From assembly GCF_947503045.1 (NCBI RefSeq), contig NZ_CANNCF010000001.1:1364001-1428000 (forward strand): DNA of 64,000 nucleotides. The letters run 5' to 3'. Each line of letters begins with the position of its first letter. Position 1 is the stretch's first letter. Below, piece by piece: positions 37,872 to 47,801 of the stretch. The notes beneath the pieces were generated by a model. That model did no database searches. It was not told the origin of the DNA and saw only the letters and a list, made by a program, of their open reading frames with translations. The DNA comes from an uncultured Tateyamaria sp. GTDB lineage: Bacteria; Pseudomonadota; Alphaproteobacteria; Rhodobacterales; Rhodobacteraceae. Made by a program: the position numbers and the translations under genes.

Positions 37872-38891
37872 TCAGGAGACTTTTTGCGTGATGTCGGCGA
37901 CGGCCTTGATCTTAGCTTTTGCCGCACCGCTGTCGATGCTTTCCTGTGCCAGTGCCACACCGTCAGACAGATCGACGACCTTGCCTGCGACCTTGAGGGC
38001 GGCGGCGGCATTCAGCAGGACGGCGTCGCGATAGGCGCCGGGTGCGCCGTCAAGCAATGCACCGAAAGCGCGCGCGTTGTCTTGTGGGCTGCCGCCGATG
38101 ATGTCCTCGAACGGGTGTACCGGCAGGCCGGCCTGTTCTGGGTGCACCTCGAATTCCGACACGATGCCGTTTTCAAGTGCTGCCACCCAGGAGATGCCGC
38201 AAATCGTCAGCTCATCCGTGCCGTCCGAACCGTGCACTAGCCATGCACTGTCCGACCCCAGCTGCCCCAGCGTTTCGGCCATGGGCCGGATCAGGCCGCG
38301 GTTGAAGGCGCCGGTCAGTTGCCGCGTCACCCCGGCAGGGTTTGTGAGCGGGCCAAGGATGTTGAAAATGGTGCGCGTGCCCAGTTCAGACCGTGTTGGC
38401 ATCACATGCGCAATGGCCGGGTGGTGCATGGGCGCCATCATGAAGCCGATGCCAGCCCCCGCAAGGGCTGCTTCGACCACGTCCGGGCCAACCATCACAT
38501 TGATCCCCATCTGCGTCAGCGCATCTGCGGCACCGGATTTGGAGGACAGGTTGCGATTGCCGTGCTTGGCCACGACGACGCCTGCGCCCGCCACCACAAA
38601 GGCGGTTGCGGTCGAGATGTTGAGTGTGCCTTTGCCGTCGCCTCCGGTGCCGACGATGTCCATTGCACCCTCCGGAGCGCGCACCTTGTTGCACTTGGCC
38701 CGCATTACTGCGGCAGCGGCGGCGAATTCATCCACCGTCTCGCCGCGTGTGCGCAGCGCCATCAACAGCCCGCCGATCTGGGACGGGGTCGCTTCGCCTT
38801 CGAACAGGATCTGGAACGCGGCTTCGGCCTGCGAACGGCTGAGCGGGCCGTCGGCGGCCGCATCGATCAGCGGTTTCAGCTCGTCACTCAT
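37872..38891 (-). CDS. trpD: Anthranilate phosphoribosyltransferase
   Basis: 339 residues. The PRPP site is [20 protein letters not shown], with [17 protein letters not shown] and [14 protein letters not shown] typical of TrpD. It joins anthranilate to PRPP. Its start overlaps the trpG stop by four bases. Confidence 0.97.
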   Translation of the reverse strand: MSDELKPLIDAAADGPLSRSQAEAAFQILFEGEATPSQIGGLLMALRTRGETVDEFAAAAAVMRAKCNKVRAPEGAMDIVGTGGDGKGTLNISTATAFVVAGAGVVVAKHGNRNLSSKSGAADALTQMGINVMVGPDVVEAALAGAGIGFMMAPMHHPAIAHVMPTRSELGTRTIFNILGPLTNPAGVTRQLTGAFNRGLIRPMAETLGQLGSDSAWLVHGSDGTDELTICGISWVAALENGIVSEFEVHPEQAGLPVHPFEDIIGGSPQDNARAFGALLDGAPGAYRDAVLLNAAAALKVAGKVVDLSDGVALAQESIDSGAAKAKIKAVADITQKVS

Positions 38892-39469
38892 GCGGGCACC
38901 GCCAACAGGTCGGTAAAGTTCTTGAGCAACGCATGCCCGTGTTCAGAGCGAATGGACTCGGGGTGAAACTGCACGCCATGCATCGGCAGTTCGCGGTGGG
39001 CGAGACCCATGATGGTGCCGTCTTCGACCTCTGCGGTGATCTCAAGGCAGTCGGGCAGGCTGTCACGCTCGATCGTGAGCGAATGATAACGCGTTGCCTC
39101 AAACGGGCTGGGCAGGCCGGCAAACAGGCCAGTTCCGGTGTGATGCATCACGCCCATCTTGCCATGTACGATGTCGGGTGCTCGCACCACTTTGCCCCCA
39201 AAGGCCTGCCCAATGGCCTGATGGCCAAGGCACACACCCATCAGCGGGGTACGGGTTTCAGCCGCGGCCAGCGTCAGCGCCAGGCAGATGCCTGCCTGAT
39301 CCGGATCGCAGGGGCCGGGGGACAACACGATGCCCGCCGGGCGCATCGCCATCGCCTCTTGCACATCCAGCGCATCGTTGCGGCGAACCACAACGTCCGC
39401 ACCAAGCTCGCCCAGATAGTGCACGAGGTTGTAGGTAAAACTGTCGTAATTGTCGATCAGCAGCAGCAT
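38888..39469 (-). CDS. trpG: Anthranilate synthase component II (glutamine amidotransferase)
   Basis: 193 residues from the ATG at 39469 ([20 protein letters not shown]); the ten residues before it in the frame are not family-like. The nucleophile is C80 in [15 protein letters not shown], with the oxyanion region [12 protein letters not shown] and the His/Glu pair in VQFHPESI. It supplies ammonia to TrpE, whose gene is 3 kb upstream and separated by two unrelated genes. It is divergent from the deacetylase gene. Confidence 0.97.
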   Translation of the reverse strand: MLLLIDNYDSFTYNLVHYLGELGADVVVRRNDALDVQEAMAMRPAGIVLSPGPCDPDQAGICLALTLAAAETRTPLMGVCLGHQAIGQAFGGKVVRAPDIVHGKMGVMHHTGTGLFAGLPSPFEATRYHSLTIERDSLPDCLEITAEVEDGTIMGLAHRELPMHGVQFHPESIRSEHGHALLKNFTDLLAVPA

Positions 39470-39643
39470 CGCAAAATCTCGTATTCCAAGGGGGGCCAAT
39501 GGCCCCTATAGTTGCGGGCATACATGCTCAGGCTCGCGCGGTCGCGTCAAGAGGACGCGCGCGACCAGAGGCAGAGGGACAGCAGACCGGGGCGGCACAT
39601 CGCAAAGCGGGGCCAGCACGGGCAGGACGTAAGGACAAACAAT

Positions 39644-41185
39644 ATGGCCAGAGGTTTTCTGAGCGGCATTATCTGGGGCGGCGTGGTCAGTGTGATCGGG
39701 GCAGGGGCCGTGTCGGTGATTGCCGATGACCCAATCGCCCCTGTGGCCGGAAGCACTGCACCGAGCAGCGCAATCGCCCCCGAAGCAGGACAGGCCAGCA
39801 CCGCCGAGGCAGTGACGGATGCCGATCTGGTGGTGGATGAAAGCGCGCCGCAAGTGACTTCGCCCGAGGCTGACACGGTCACCGCAGCCACCGCGGCAGG
39901 TGCCGACACGCCGACCGTGCCGCAGACCGGACAGGCCGATGATCTGGCCGATCCGGCAACGGCGTCGGATGTGGGCGCGGTCGAGGTCGATGACGTCGCC
40001 CCCGTCCAGCCCGGCGCGCCTGCCGGGGCGCCAACCGAACCGGATGCGGAAACCGAATTGTCGATCTCGACCGAACCGGCGCAGCCTGCACCACCCGTGG
40101 TGCCCGAGGCCCCGACCGCCTTTGCGCCCGAGGATGACGCGGCCCCCGAGGCCCCCCAGACACCCGTGGCCGAAGCGGCAGCCCCAGAGGCGCCGGATGT
40201 GAGTGCAGCCCCCGAAGTGGCCGAAGCGGACGCGCCTGCCGAGGCGGATGCCGAAGTGGCCGAAGCGGAGGCGCCCACCGAAGCGGAGACCGAAGTGGTC
40301 GAGGTCCCCACGCCGCCCGCAGACCCCGAGCCCAGCGAAGAGCAAGGCGAAGAGATCGCGGCCCTGCCCAATACCACCGAAACGCCGTCCGAGGATGCGC
40401 GCCCGACCATCGGCACGCCCGCAGGAACGCTGGTGGATCGCACGGCGGATGAACCGGCCGAGGACACAGCAGAGGCCGCACCAACCGGGACGCGCGCGAT
40501 CAATGCATATGCCGCCCCCTTCGAAAACCCCGAGGACAAGCCCCTCATGTCAATCGTGTTGATGGACAGCGGCGTAGACCTGTCGGGCGGACCTGTCGGT
40601 CTGGCCGCCTTGCAAAGCTTTCCCTATCCGCTGAGCTTTGCGGTCGATGCCTCGCTGCCTGATGCCACCACGCGCATGGCGGAATATCGCGCGCAGGGGT
40701 TCGAGGTCATGGCGCTGATGAACCTGCCTCAGGGCGCAACGGCGGGAGACGCCGAAGTGGCCCTGTCCGCCGCCCTTGATGCGGTGCCCGAGGCGGTCGC
40801 GGTGATGGAAGGGGTCGGCACTGGCCTGCAGGACAGCCGTGACACCGGCGAACAGATCGCGCAAGCGGTGCTGGACACGGGCCATGGCCTTTTGCTGCAA
40901 TCCAAGGGGCTCAACACCGCCCACAAACTGGCTGTGCGCGATGGCGTGCCCGCGGGGCTGATCTTTCGCGACTTTGACAGCGCCGATCAAAGCCCCTCGA
41001 CCATCCGTCGCTTCCTTGATCAGGCCGCGTTCCGCGCCGGGCAAGAGGGTGGCGTGATCATGGTGGGTCGGGTGCGACCCGACACGATCTCGGCGCTGTT
41101 GCTGTGGGGGTTGCAGGACCGGGCCAAGCGTGTGGCTTTGGCCCCGATTTCGGCTGTGCTGACCGCATTGGTGCCTGGGGAATAG
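39644..41185 (+). CDS. Divergent polysaccharide deacetylase family protein (YibQ-like)
   Basis: 513 residues from the ATG at 39644, preceded by AAGGAC. An N-terminal membrane segment (GFLSGIIWGGVVSVIGAGAV) leads into about 260 residues of Ala/Pro/Glu/Asp-rich linker. Inside the linker, imperfect repeats (PEVAEADAPAEADAEVAEAE) are also visible in the DNA at 40205-40310. The C-terminal domain (SIVLMDSGVDLSGGPVGLAA, MALMNLPQG, GLIFRDFDSAD) is the divergent deacetylase fold. It is probably a periplasmic envelope protein anchored in the inner membrane; enzymatic activity is not established for the family. Confidence 0.85.
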   Translation: MARGFLSGIIWGGVVSVIGAGAVSVIADDPIAPVAGSTAPSSAIAPEAGQASTAEAVTDADLVVDESAPQVTSPEADTVTAATAAGADTPTVPQTGQADDLADPATASDVGAVEVDDVAPVQPGAPAGAPTEPDAETELSISTEPAQPAPPVVPEAPTAFAPEDDAAPEAPQTPVAEAAAPEAPDVSAAPEVAEADAPAEADAEVAEAEAPTEAETEVVEVPTPPADPEPSEEQGEEIAALPNTTETPSEDARPTIGTPAGTLVDRTADEPAEDTAEAAPTGTRAINAYAAPFENPEDKPLMSIVLMDSGVDLSGGPVGLAALQSFPYPLSFAVDASLPDATTRMAEYRAQGFEVMALMNLPQGATAGDAEVALSAALDAVPEAVAVMEGVGTGLQDSRDTGEQIAQAVLDTGHGLLLQSKGLNTAHKLAVRDGVPAGLIFRDFDSADQSPSTIRRFLDQAAFRAGQEGGVIMVGRVRPDTISALLLWGLQDRAKRVALAPISAVLTALVPGE

Positions 41186-41253
41186 GTAGCCCACCATGGG
41201 CAGGATCTGAGTTGGCGCGTTGCGCGGCGACCACTTTCGCCAGCGATGGCGCC

Positions 41254-42291
41254 CTAGATGATCTCGTCTTCGTCAAACAGCGGGTCAACTTCCAATTGCG
41301 CGGTCAGCGCATCCACCGTGTCTTCATTGGCCGTTGGACTGAGTTCAGCGAGGTGAAACACCGCGTCCCCCTCGTTCACCACGGGCAGCACGGCGCGTCC
41401 GATCAGGATGCCGGGCCCGGGGGCGAGCATTTCGGTTTCCTTATCCCCGGCAGGGTCGGACACGGCGGCCAGCACATCACCCTTTTCCACAATCTCGCCC
41501 TCGGCGCGGAAGGTGCGCAAAAGGCCGCCGACGGGCGCGCGCAGCCAGGACGAGGCGGTGCAAATGAGGGATGGCGTACGCGCCTTGGCAATGCCCTTGG
41601 CCGCCAGCATCCCCTCATCCCGCATCACGCGCAGAATGCCCGCCACACCGACACGCACCCCAAACTCGTCAAAGCGCAACCCTTCGCCCGCCTCGTAGAG
41701 CAGCACGGGCGTGCCCCGTTCGGCGGCCTCACCGCGCAGGGATCCGTCGCGCAGGGGCGAGGTCAGAATGACAGGCGCGCCAAAGGCGCGGGCCATGCGG
41801 GCCGTGGTGGTGTCGCGGGGCGTCACCCGGATTTGCGGCAGGTTGGTGCGGTGTTCCGCGGCCGAATGCAGATCGATCCCGAAATCGCAGCGCAACACCA
41901 CCTCGCGCAGAAAGATATAGGCCAGCCGTGATCCCAAGGACCCCGAAGACGATCCGGGAAAACAGCGGTTGAGGTCGCGCCGGTCGGGCAGATAGCGGGA
42001 CCGTGCGAGAAAGCCGAAACTGTTGACCACAGGCACAACCAGCAGGGTGCCGCGCAACGCGCTCAGTTGCGGCGTGCGCAGCAGGCGGCGCACGATCTCG
42101 ACCCCGATGACCTCGTCGCCATGCACGGCGGCACTGACAAACATGGTGGGGCCGGGGCGCTTGCCGTGGATCACCTCGACGTTCAGGCCGACGGGCGTGT
42201 GATCGGGCAGGGTGGAGACGGGCAGGGTGACGCTGGCGCGGGTGCCGGGCGCCACATCGACGCCTGCGATGGTGAACGGCTCACGCGGCAT
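41254..42291 (-). CDS. AstE/AspA-type zinc deacylase
   Basis: 345 residues. Zinc ligands are visible in SAAVHGDEVIGVE (H57, E60) and DFGIDLHSAAEHRT, with PVVNSFGFLARSRYLPDRRDL between, as in the succinylglutamate desuccinylase/aspartoacylase family. The C-terminal half (EGEIVEKGDVLAAVSDPAG) resembles a biotinyl-lipoyl-like barrel. The substrate is not known; N-acyl amino acids are likely. It lies alone between the convergent deacetylase gene and trpE. Confidence 0.85.
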   Translation of the reverse strand: MPREPFTIAGVDVAPGTRASVTLPVSTLPDHTPVGLNVEVIHGKRPGPTMFVSAAVHGDEVIGVEIVRRLLRTPQLSALRGTLLVVPVVNSFGFLARSRYLPDRRDLNRCFPGSSSGSLGSRLAYIFLREVVLRCDFGIDLHSAAEHRTNLPQIRVTPRDTTTARMARAFGAPVILTSPLRDGSLRGEAAERGTPVLLYEAGEGLRFDEFGVRVGVAGILRVMRDEGMLAAKGIAKARTPSLICTASSWLRAPVGGLLRTFRAEGEIVEKGDVLAAVSDPAGDKETEMLAPGPGILIGRAVLPVVNEGDAVFHLAELSPTANEDTVDALTAQLEVDPLFDEDEII

Positions 42292-42464
42292 ATGCAGGCG
42301 CTTTCATGCGCGGCATCGGCCCTGTCCAAGAGCAGCGTTCGGCCCAATCGGAACCGATTGGGTGGGCTGATCCTCGCGACACGCGCGTGCTTCCTTGGAA
42401 GCTCCGGGGCACTGCCCATTCTAACCTGAAACCCTCCACCGGCGGCGTTCCGAGACGGTCCTCA

Positions 42465-42490
42465 TTCTCTGATTTAAAAAAATCCTCCCC
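42465..42490 (-). repeat. Intergenic repeat element, copy E
   Basis: On the minus strand, GGGGAGGATTTTTTTA followed by AATCAGAGAA. It lies 45 bases past the trpE stop, in the direction of trpE transcription. The 243-base gap between trpE and the deacylase gene has no other clear feature. Confidence 0.5.
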
Positions 42491-42534
42491 GAAGGGCCGG
42501 TCCGCCAAATGCGCCCCCCGGTGGATCACAGCGC

Positions 42535-44043
42535 TCACCGGTTGCCCCCGCCGAACCGCGCGGCATCCGCAGCCGCTCGCCGGATGGCGCCGGCCTTGTG
42601 CACGGTTTCCATGAACTCGGCCTCGGGGTCGCTGTCATAGACGACGCCGCCCCCGGCCTGAATATAGAGCTTTTGGTCCTGCACAACGGCGGTGCGCAGC
42701 GCGATACACATGTCCATATCGCCCCCCGCGCTGAAGTAGCCGACGCCGCCGCCATAGACGCCGCGCTTTTCGGGTTCCAGCTCGTCGATGATCTCCATCG
42801 CGCGGACCTTGGGCGCGCCGGACACCGTGCCCGCAGGCATGCCCGCAAAGAACGCATCGAGCGCATCCTTGCCGTCGGCCAGTTCGCCCACCACGTTGGA
42901 GACAATATGCATCACGTGGGAATAGCGCTCGACGATGAACTCTTCGGTCGGGCGCACGGTGCCGATCTTGGCGACGCGACCCACATCGTTGCGGCCCAGA
43001 TCAAGTAGCATGAGGTGCTCGGCCAGTTCCTTCTTGTCGGCCAGCAGATCAGCCTCGAGCGCATTGTCCTCTTCCGGCGTCGCACCACGGGGCCGTGTGC
43101 CTGCAATGGGGCGGATCGTGACCTCGTTTCCAAACACGCGGACAAGGATTTCCGGGCTGGCCCCGACCACCTGAAAGCCGCCGAAGTTGAAATAGAACAT
43201 GAAGGGCGAGGGGTTCGTGCGGCGCAAGCTGCGATAAAGCGCAAAAGGTGGCTCAACAAACTCCTGCGTCCAGCGTTGCGCGGGCACGACCTGAAAGATG
43301 TCTCCCGCCTTGATATAGTCGCGCGCCTTTTCGACGGCCTCCATATAGCCGGACTTGGTAAAGTTGCTGACCGGGTCGGCAACCACGCTGGCGTCACCGA
43401 GATTGCGGGTGTCCGAGGGCATCGCGCGTTCCAGATCGCGCACCGCGTCCATCACCCGCTCTGCCGCCTGCGCATAGGCGGCCCGCGCCGTCTGGCCCGC
43501 GCTGACCCATGCGGGGGAGACAACCGTGACCTCACCCTTGACCCCATCCAGCACCGCAATGACAGACGGGCGCAGCATGATCGCGTCGGGCAGGCCCAGC
43601 ACATCGGGATTTACATCCGGCAGATGTTCGACCAGCCGGATCATGTCATAGCCAAGGTAGCCAAACAGCCCCGCAGCGGATTGGGGCAGATCAATCGGCA
43701 GATCGATCCGGGATTCCGCAATCAGATCACGCAAGGCATTGAGCGGATTGCCCGCCACATCCTCAAACGCATCCGCATCATAGCGGGCGTGTCGGTTGAT
43801 GGCAGATTTCTCACCATGGCAGCGCCATATCAGGTCGGGTTTCATGCCCACGATGGAATAGCGCCCGCGCACTTCGCCGCCGGTGACGGATTCCAGCACA
43901 AACGCATCCTTTTGCGCCCCGGTCAGCTTGAGCATCAGGGACACAGGCGTGTCCAGATCCGCGGCCAACCGGGTGTAGACCACCTGATTGCGCCCGGCCG
44001 CATATTCGGCGGCGAAGCTCTCGTAATCAGGGACCAGTGCCAT
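42535..44043 (-). CDS. trpE: Anthranilate synthase component I
   Basis: 502 residues. The N-terminal feedback-site region has LTGAQKDAFVLESVTGGE. The chorismate-binding C-terminal domain has AGDIFQVVPAQRW, IAGTRPRGATPEEDNALE, LLDLGRNDVGRVA, GTVSGAPKVRAMEIIDE and GGGVGYFSAGGDMD. It makes anthranilate from chorismate with TrpG. Its start overlaps the ppiD stop by one base (TGATG), so both are translated from one mRNA. No leader peptide or attenuator was seen. Confidence 0.97.
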   Translation of the reverse strand: MALVPDYESFAAEYAAGRNQVVYTRLAADLDTPVSLMLKLTGAQKDAFVLESVTGGEVRGRYSIVGMKPDLIWRCHGEKSAINRHARYDADAFEDVAGNPLNALRDLIAESRIDLPIDLPQSAAGLFGYLGYDMIRLVEHLPDVNPDVLGLPDAIMLRPSVIAVLDGVKGEVTVVSPAWVSAGQTARAAYAQAAERVMDAVRDLERAMPSDTRNLGDASVVADPVSNFTKSGYMEAVEKARDYIKAGDIFQVVPAQRWTQEFVEPPFALYRSLRRTNPSPFMFYFNFGGFQVVGASPEILVRVFGNEVTIRPIAGTRPRGATPEEDNALEADLLADKKELAEHLMLLDLGRNDVGRVAKIGTVRPTEEFIVERYSHVMHIVSNVVGELADGKDALDAFFAGMPAGTVSGAPKVRAMEIIDELEPEKRGVYGGGVGYFSAGGDMDMCIALRTAVVQDQKLYIQAGGGVVYDSDPEAEFMETVHKAGAIRRAAADAARFGGGNR

Positions 44044-45887
44044 CAGGGAAAGTTCACGTGGACCGCGTCCAGCGCCTGCTGATTGACTTGCGGGCCTGCG
44101 CGCAGCACCACGTCCTCGCCATAGACGTTGAACAATTCAGTGGCGACCGACTGGCCGATCTCTTCGCTCAGCGTGGCAGTTTCGGTGCGGACCTCGTCGG
44201 TGTCCCCAATCGGGTTGATCGCGTCCAGACGGACAACGAGAACGGCGCCAAAGCCCTGAATGATTTCGACATCGCCCACGTCCATCCCGAAGACGGCGGG
44301 CAGGAAGGCAGGCGGCGTGCCTTGCACAAAGGCCGAGCGGTCCAGATCGATCTCGAGGATGGAATCCAGACCCTGTTCGGCAAAGCTTTCTCCGCCTTCA
44401 AGGGCGGGCAACAGCGCTTCGGCCTGTGCGGTCAGGCGCTCTTCGGTCTGGGCCGCTTCCCAATTGGCGCGCACATTCTGGGCGGCCTCGTCATAGGGCG
44501 CGGGACGGGGTGGCAGCACTTCGTCAAGGCGCATCGCAAAGATGCCGCCATCATCCAGAGAGATGATCTCGGGAAAATCATTTTCGCTCAAGGTGGTGGC
44601 CGCATCGCGGAACCCGTCATAGGCGCCAATGCCTTCGCCCTGCGCGGGGAACCAGTCGATGGACCCAAGGGCCATGTCCGTCTCTGCATCCAGCTCTTCG
44701 AGGGTGGCCCCCCCGGCGAGCATGTCGTCAAATTCGCTGGCAAGGGCGGCGACCTGACGGCGGGCCGCATCGCGGGCCAATCGGTCACGCAGCATGATCG
44801 ATGCTTCTTCGAAAGAGGTGCTTTGGGCAGGCAGCACGCCGTTCACCCGGAAAAGGGCCGGGCCAAGGGACGAGGGCAGGGGGCCGACCACGTCGCCCAC
44901 GTCGGCGCCAAAGACAGCCTCGCCCGCAGCGTCCAGTTCGAGACGCGACACATCGCCCAGATCGACATCCGACAACTCCAGTCCGCGGTCAGCCACAAGG
45001 GCCTCAAAGGTGGTGCCGTTGACCTCAAGTTGCGCCGCGGCCTGATCGGCGGCAGCGGCATCAAGATAGACCAGACGTTCCACGAGGCGGCGTTCGGGCT
45101 GGTTGAACTCGTCCGCGCTGGCCTCGTATTCGGCGCGCAGCGTCGCCTCGTCGATCTCCATACTGTCGAGTATCATTTCGGGCAGCAGGACCGCGTAGGT
45201 GATGCGCTTGGTCTCGGGCAGTTCGTAGTCGCCCAGATTGTCCTCGTAATAGGCGCGCAAGGTGGCGTCATCGGGCGTGGGCAGCGGTTCGGCGAGATCA
45301 GCCTGGCCCAGTCGGACCCATGTGAAATCGCGCGTTTCGCCAAGGAAAGAAATCAGCGTTTCGGCATAGGTGTCAGGCATGCGCACACCGGACATGATAG
45401 CACCCTGCAAGAGCGAACGGGCAACTTCCTCTCGCAGCTGGGTTTCGAATTCGGCCTCGCTGCTGCCGGAATTCTGCAAGGCAAAGCTGTAGGCGTCGCG
45501 ATCAAAGTTTCCATCAAGGCCACGAAAGGCGGGGATGTTCAGGATTTCGTCGCGCAGGGTCTCGTCGCCGACGCTCAAGCCCATTTCGCTGGCCTCGTGA
45601 TCCAGCGCGCGGGCCCGCACAAGCCGCGCCAGCACCGCCTGATCAAGGCCAATGGCCTGGGCCTGGGCAAAAGTCAGCTGGCCACCGGTCTGTCGACTGA
45701 CCGCCTGAATCTCCTGCTGCAGCGTGCGAGCATAGCTGTCGATGCTGATATACTTGTCGCCAACGCTGCCCACGGTGCGGATCGTACCGCTGAGGTTGGT
45801 TGCGCCAAAGCCGCCAAGGCCGAGGATCAGCAGGCCCAAAAGGATCCAGACTGCGGTTTTGGAGAGTGAGTTCGAGCCCTTGGCCAT
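44043..45887 (-). CDS. ppiD: Peptidyl-prolyl isomerase/chaperone PpiD (SurA N-terminal domain)
   Basis: 614 residues. One N-terminal membrane anchor (TAVWILLGLLILGLGGFG) is followed by a SurA-type chaperone domain and a parvulin-like segment (VGPLPSSLGPALFRVNGVLP), then an acidic C-terminal region. PpiD is tethered in the inner membrane and assists newly exported proteins. It is directly upstream of trpE, an arrangement common in Rhodobacteraceae. Confidence 0.88.
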   Translation of the reverse strand: MAKGSNSLSKTAVWILLGLLILGLGGFGATNLSGTIRTVGSVGDKYISIDSYARTLQQEIQAVSRQTGGQLTFAQAQAIGLDQAVLARLVRARALDHEASEMGLSVGDETLRDEILNIPAFRGLDGNFDRDAYSFALQNSGSSEAEFETQLREEVARSLLQGAIMSGVRMPDTYAETLISFLGETRDFTWVRLGQADLAEPLPTPDDATLRAYYEDNLGDYELPETKRITYAVLLPEMILDSMEIDEATLRAEYEASADEFNQPERRLVERLVYLDAAAADQAAAQLEVNGTTFEALVADRGLELSDVDLGDVSRLELDAAGEAVFGADVGDVVGPLPSSLGPALFRVNGVLPAQSTSFEEASIMLRDRLARDAARRQVAALASEFDDMLAGGATLEELDAETDMALGSIDWFPAQGEGIGAYDGFRDAATTLSENDFPEIISLDDGGIFAMRLDEVLPPRPAPYDEAAQNVRANWEAAQTEERLTAQAEALLPALEGGESFAEQGLDSILEIDLDRSAFVQGTPPAFLPAVFGMDVGDVEIIQGFGAVLVVRLDAINPIGDTDEVRTETATLSEEIGQSVATELFNVYGEDVVLRAGPQVNQQALDAVHVNFP

Positions 45888-45967
45888 GCGTGCCCTCTTT
45901 CGGGGTTATCTTGGAATTTTGCGATGTCTATCCGCGCGCGCCCGGACGGGCAAGGGCGGTTGCAGCC

Positions 45968-47143
45968 TCAGAGGTCAAGCGCGGCCAGTCTGGCGTAAAG
46001 CGTCTCGATCCCGCTCGCGTCCAAATTGGCAAACGCAATCCGCAACTGGCGCTGCCCCTCTGGCGCGCCGTCGGGCCAGAACATGGTGCCGGGCAGGCAC
46101 AGAATGCCCGCCTCCTTGACCAGCAGCGGGGCAAGCTCAGCCGAAGACATCTGGAACGGATGGGACATGTAGGCAAAATATGCACCCAGCCCCAAAAGCG
46201 ACCAACCCTTGGCCTCAAGCGCCGGGAAACCGGCACTGATCGCCGTGCGGCGACCCAGTATTTCGGCCCGTTCGCCCGCAACCCACTGGGCGAGGTTCTC
46301 GACCCCCCAAAGGGCGGCATATTGGCCAATCTGACCAGGGCAAATGGCAACCGTATCAAGGAACTTTTCCGCCTCCGCCAACCGCGCGGGCGAGGCGACC
46401 AGCGCGCCGACCCGGTGGCCGGTCAGCCGGTAGGCCTTGGAAAAGGAATAAAGGTGGATGAACGTGTCTTCCCATCCGTCCTGACTAAACAAGGCGTGGG
46501 GCGCACCACTACGGCTGTCAAAATCGCGATAGGTCTCGTCAACGATCAACGCGATGCCGTGCGCGCGGGCGAGGTGGTAAAAGGCCAAGACCAGATCGGC
46601 CGGGTATTCGACGCCCGCAGGATTGTTGGGGGTGACCAATGCAATGGCGCGGGTGCGCTCGGTGATCAGCGCCGCTGCCGCGTTCACATCCGGCAACATG
46701 CCATCGCCCACAGGCATAGGAACGGAGCGGACCCCGGTCATATCCAGCCACATTTTATGGTTGAAGTACCAAGGGGTTGGCAGAACAACTTCATCCCCTT
46801 CGTCGCACAGGGTCGACAGCGCGGCGGCAAAGGCCTGGTTGCAGCCCGAAGTGATGCATACCTGATCAGCTCGCGTCTCGGCACCGTAATGGGCGTTGAG
46901 TTGGGCACTGAGGGCCGCGCGCAGGGCGGGCATGCCAAGGACGGGGCCATACAGATGCGCGTCGTCATTGTTCAGGGCCGCATCCGCCATCGCCTGACGC
47001 AGCGCTTGCGGGGGTGGGTCTACAGGGGCGGCCTGGCTGACGTTGATCAACGGGCGGTCGGCGCCGAAAGTGACGCCATCCAGCCATCGACGCGCCTCCA
47101 TCACGGGTGGCGGGAAGGTGGCGGATGTGCGTGTCTGGGCCAT
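45968..47143 (-). CDS. PLP-dependent class I/II aminotransferase
   Basis: 391 residues. It has the fold-type I layout: YGPVLGMPALRAALS, ITSGCNQAFAAAL, LVTPNNPAGVEYP, LIVDETYRDF, and the PLP lysine in YSFSKAYRLTGHRVGALV. It probably acts on aromatic or aspartate-type amino acids, but the substrate cannot be assigned. It is upstream of ppiD by 80 bases on the same strand. Confidence 0.88.
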   Translation of the reverse strand: MAQTRTSATFPPPVMEARRWLDGVTFGADRPLINVSQAAPVDPPPQALRQAMADAALNNDDAHLYGPVLGMPALRAALSAQLNAHYGAETRADQVCITSGCNQAFAAALSTLCDEGDEVVLPTPWYFNHKMWLDMTGVRSVPMPVGDGMLPDVNAAAALITERTRAIALVTPNNPAGVEYPADLVLAFYHLARAHGIALIVDETYRDFDSRSGAPHALFSQDGWEDTFIHLYSFSKAYRLTGHRVGALVASPARLAEAEKFLDTVAICPGQIGQYAALWGVENLAQWVAGERAEILGRRTAISAGFPALEAKGWSLLGLGAYFAYMSHPFQMSSAELAPLLVKEAGILCLPGTMFWPDGAPEGQRQLRIAFANLDASGIETLYARLAALDL

Positions 47144-47173
47144 AGGGCACCTCTTGGGTCAAAGGGCGGATTT

Positions 47174-47236
47174 GCATATTTTTCGGAACAATGAAGGAGA
47201 GAAAGGCTCCAGTGCTTCATTGTTCGTCAAATATGC
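47174..47236. repeat. Long nested inverted repeat
   Basis: Outer arms GCATATTT (47174-47181) and AAATATGC (47229-47236) enclose inner arms GAACAATGAAG (47186-47196) and CTTCATTGTTC (47215-47225) around an 18-base loop. The hairpin fills the gap between gpt and the aminotransferase gene and could end gpt transcription, though there is no clear T run. Possibly a repeated intergenic element; no second copy was found in this window. Confidence 0.6.
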
Positions 47237-47268
47237 CCGCCGGAGGCATGAAATCTGTCTTTTAGGCG

Positions 47269-47799
47269 TCAGTCCGTGCCGCGATAGGGTTCAACATATT
47301 GCAGGGCCATGTCCCACGGGAAGAAGATCCACGTGTCCTGACTGACGCCGGTGATGAACGTGTCGACCTGCGGCTCGCCCGAGGGTTTGGCATAGACGGT
47401 GGCGAAATGAGCATTGGGATAGAGGCTGCGCACCAGTTCCAACGTCTTGCCGCTATCGACCAGGTCATCGACGATCAGGATGCCGGTGCCGTCGCCCATC
47501 ATCTCGGCATTTGGGGATTTGAGCACTTCGGCATCGCGCCGCTCGTCGGCCTTGCCCCCGCCTGAATGGTAGGATTTGACGCTGATCGTATCAACCGTGC
47601 GAATGTCCAGCTCGCGCGCCACGATCATTGCCGGCGCCATGCCGCCCCGCGTGATGGCCACAACAGCGCGCCAGCCGCCCTCATCCGGGCCTTGCCCGTC
47701 CAGACGCCATGCCAGAGCGCGGCTGTCGCGGTGCATCTGGTCCCAGCTGACGTGAAACCCTTTTTCATGGGGCAGGCGGCTTTGGTCTTGGGCGGACAT
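47269..47799 (-). CDS. gpt: Xanthine phosphoribosyltransferase
   Basis: 176 residues. The PRPP loop is [19 protein letters not shown], and [20 protein letters not shown] and [17 protein letters not shown] match Gpt of enterics. It salvages xanthine and guanine. It starts two bases before the lysE stop, so it is co-transcribed with that exporter gene. Confidence 0.94.
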   Translation of the reverse strand: MSAQDQSRLPHEKGFHVSWDQMHRDSRALAWRLDGQGPDEGGWRAVVAITRGGMAPAMIVARELDIRTVDTISVKSYHSGGGKADERRDAEVLKSPNAEMMGDGTGILIVDDLVDSGKTLELVRSLYPNAHFATVYAKPSGEPQVDTFITGVSQDTWIFFPWDMALQYVEPYRGTD

Positions 47800-47801
47800 G
47801 G

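Noticed and set aside
39470-44043. Break-up of the trp operon by a recent insertion
   Set aside because: trpE with ppiD and trpGDC with moaC/moeA/lexA is, as I recall, the usual arrangement in Rhodobacteraceae; no repeats or composition change mark an insertion.
45888-45967. Tryptophan attenuator or leader peptide before ppiD-trpE
   Set aside because: No Trp-codon run and no pair of alternative hairpins was found.
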